Assembly: GCA_030039895.1 (NCBI GenBank)
Contig: JASHUR010000260.1
Location: forward strand, 1 to 7,135
Reading direction: 5' to 3'
From: Acidobacteriaceae bacterium
GTDB taxonomy: Bacteria; Acidobacteriota; Terriglobia; Terriglobales; Acidobacteriaceae
Length of the DNA: 7,135 bases
The position numbers and the translations under genes are program-made. Shown in pieces: positions 5,937 to 7,135 of this stretch. The notes below the pieces were generated by a model. That model was not told where the DNA came from. It saw only the letters and a program-made list of their open reading frames with translations, and ran no database searches. Numbering within the stretch: the first letter of the stretch is position 1; every line of letters begins with the position of its first letter.

Positions 5937-7135
5937 CAGGCCGTCACCCGCTGCCAGAAGGCAGAGTCAAACGCCGGATCAATATACGCCGCAAACTTCT
6001 TCCACTGCGGATAAAAAGCCTGGAACTGCTCCGCCGTCATCGTCGCGTCCTTCGCCGGATACATGCGTCCACCATGCTCAAGCGTGATCGCGCCGAGCCG
6101 CTCCAGCAGATCAACGCTCACCTCCTGCCGGACCGGAAAATCCAGCGCCAGCGTGATCCCCGGTTTCGGGAACGACATCATCCCCGGCGACGGCACATTC
6201 CCGAACACCTTCAGCACAGCCAGAAACGAGGCCAGCCCCGATCCAGTAATCGCCTTCAGTATCTCGATCAGGCCCGACTGTCCTGCCTCCCACGGCACCA
6301 CGCACTGGAACTGCAACAGCCCGTTCCGGCCATACATCCGGTTCCAGTGCAGCAGTTTGTCCAGTGGATAGAAGAACGGCTCATAATCCACCAGTCCGGT
6401 CCTGGTCTTGCCGCGCTGCTTGTTGTAGTACAGCGTGTTGAACAGCCCCACCGTCCGCCGGTTCAGCATGAACTCGGGCAGCTCAACGGGCAGCGTCAGC
6501 TTCGGCGCCCGGCTCTGCTTCAGCGGCCCCGGGGTTTTCGCATGTTCACCGGCCATAAAAATTCCACGCGCAAAGTTCCTCCCCGTCGCCACGCAATCAA
6601 TCCAGCTTACGGTGTACTCCGTCTCAGCATGCGCGGCGGACAGTGCGACAAACTCCTCAATGCCGGAAAACTTGATCCCGACGTACTGGATCTTCCGCGA
6701 GACAATCGGGCGCAGTTTTACCTCCGCCCACGCAATCAAGCCAGTCAGGCCCATTCCGCCGATCGTCGCTGCATACCAGTCCGCATTCTGCGCGGGCGAG
6801 CAGATCAGCAGTTTCCCGTCCGACCGCACCAGTTCGAAGCGCGGCACATGCCGCCCGAAGGTTCCCGCTATATGGTGGTTTTTGCCGTGGATGTCATTTG
6901 CAATTGCTCCGCCCACAGTTACATATTTTGTCCCCGGGCTCACCGGCAGAAAAAATCCCCGCGGTACTGCAAAGTCCAGGATCTCTCCCAGCGTCGTCCC
7001 GGCCTCGCAGCACAATATGCCCGTCGCCGGATCAAAATCCAGCAGCCGGTCCATTCCGCCCACAAGTTCCGGACCCCGCGTCCGCAGCAGTGTTCCGTGT
7101 CCCAGCAGGCAAACGTCGCCATAGCTGCGCCCTGC
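5936..7135 (-). CDS. dprE1: DprE1-like decaprenylphospho-ribose 2'-oxidase (5' end cut by window)
   Basis: 399 residues are visible; the frame is open to the right edge and the start lies outside. The first visible residues AGRSYGD match the FAD-binding GxGRSYGD motif of the VAO/PCMH-type flavoprotein family, so the GTG at 7063 is an internal Val, not the start. Further DprE1 marks are PVSPGTKYVTVGGAIANDIHGKNHH (visible residues about 64-88; H83 and K85 align with Mtb H132 and K134), GGMGLTGLI (126-134), FFYPLD (254-259), QFQ (275-277, Mtb Q334/Q336) and AKD with K362 (Mtb K418, catalytic pocket). The position matching Mtb Cys387, the covalent benzothiazinone target, is Ala (codon 6148-6146). 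The reaction is FAD-dependent oxidation of the ribose C2' hydroxyl of a polyprenyl-phosphate sugar. Coupled to the DprE2-like gene by TGATG. The family is firm; the lipid carrier length is unknown. Confidence 0.88.
   Translation of the reverse strand, partial: AGRSYGDVCLLGHGTLLRTRGPELVGGMDRLLDFDPATGILCCEAGTTLGEILDFAVPRGFFLPVSPGTKYVTVGGAIANDIHGKNHHIAGTFGRHVPRFELVRSDGKLLICSPAQNADWYAATIGGMGLTGLIAWAEVKLRPIVSRKIQYVGIKFSGIEEFVALSAAHAETEYTVSWIDCVATGRNFARGIFMAGEHAKTPGPLKQSRAPKLTLPVELPEFMLNRRTVGLFNTLYYNKQRGKTRTGLVDYEPFFYPLDKLLHWNRMYGRNGLLQFQCVVPWEAGQSGLIEILKAITGSGLASFLAVLKVFGNVPSPGMMSFPKPGITLALDFPVRQEVSVDLLERLGAITLEHGGRMYPAKDATMTAEQFQAFYPQWKKFAAYIDPAFDSAFWQRVTA

Noticed and set aside
7061..7063. GTG as the start codon of the DprE1-like gene
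   Set aside because: The frame continues upstream to the edge and encodes the conserved GRSYGD FAD-binding motif, so the GTG is internal.
6435..7124. Plus-strand open frame of 229 codons opposite the DprE1-like gene
   Set aside because: Serine/proline-rich shadow of a GC-rich gene; the minus-strand frame carries all DprE1 motifs.

Overview
The window looks like chromosomal DNA from a GC-rich Gram-negative bacterium, most probably an acidobacterium (Terriglobia-like). This placement is an inference from protein flavour: a DUF4112 protein, a large GT-C-like membrane protein with an HPFSDD motif, and a DprE1/DprE2 pair far from any mycobacterial context. No rRNA or other marker gene is present to confirm it.

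Left part (1-1700), housekeeping. On the minus strand, an extended -10 promoter drives a tRNA-His(GTG) gene. It is followed 40 nt later by a DUF72 gene, which overlaps by 4 nt (ATGA) the start of a YheT-type alpha/beta hydrolase cut by the left window edge. These three look like one transcription unit. Divergently, on the plus strand, a small DUF4112 membrane protein is followed by tRNA-Pro(TGG).

Middle (1698-3478). The 270 bases behind tRNA-Pro hold no convincing gene but several inverted repeats. Then comes a 459-residue protein with a complete N-terminal PilZ (c-di-GMP-binding) signature and a C-terminal half that resembles the Abi-alpha/DUF4393 family. It is the best candidate for an unusual or accessory system here.

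Right part (3479-7135), minus strand. Transcription runs from the right edge leftwards: a DprE1-like FAD oxidase (5' end cut by the window) is coupled through a TGATG overlap to a DprE2-like short-chain reductase. In mycobacteria this pair epimerises decaprenyl-phospho-ribose to decaprenyl-phospho-arabinose. After a 175-nt gap comes a 508-residue polytopic membrane protein with the layout of a GT-C glycosyltransferase. The simplest reading is a cluster that makes a polyprenyl-phosphate D-arabinofuranose donor and may use it on the outer face of the inner membrane; the last step is inferred only. The DprE1-like protein carries Ala where mycobacterial DprE1 has the benzothiazinone-reactive Cys387.
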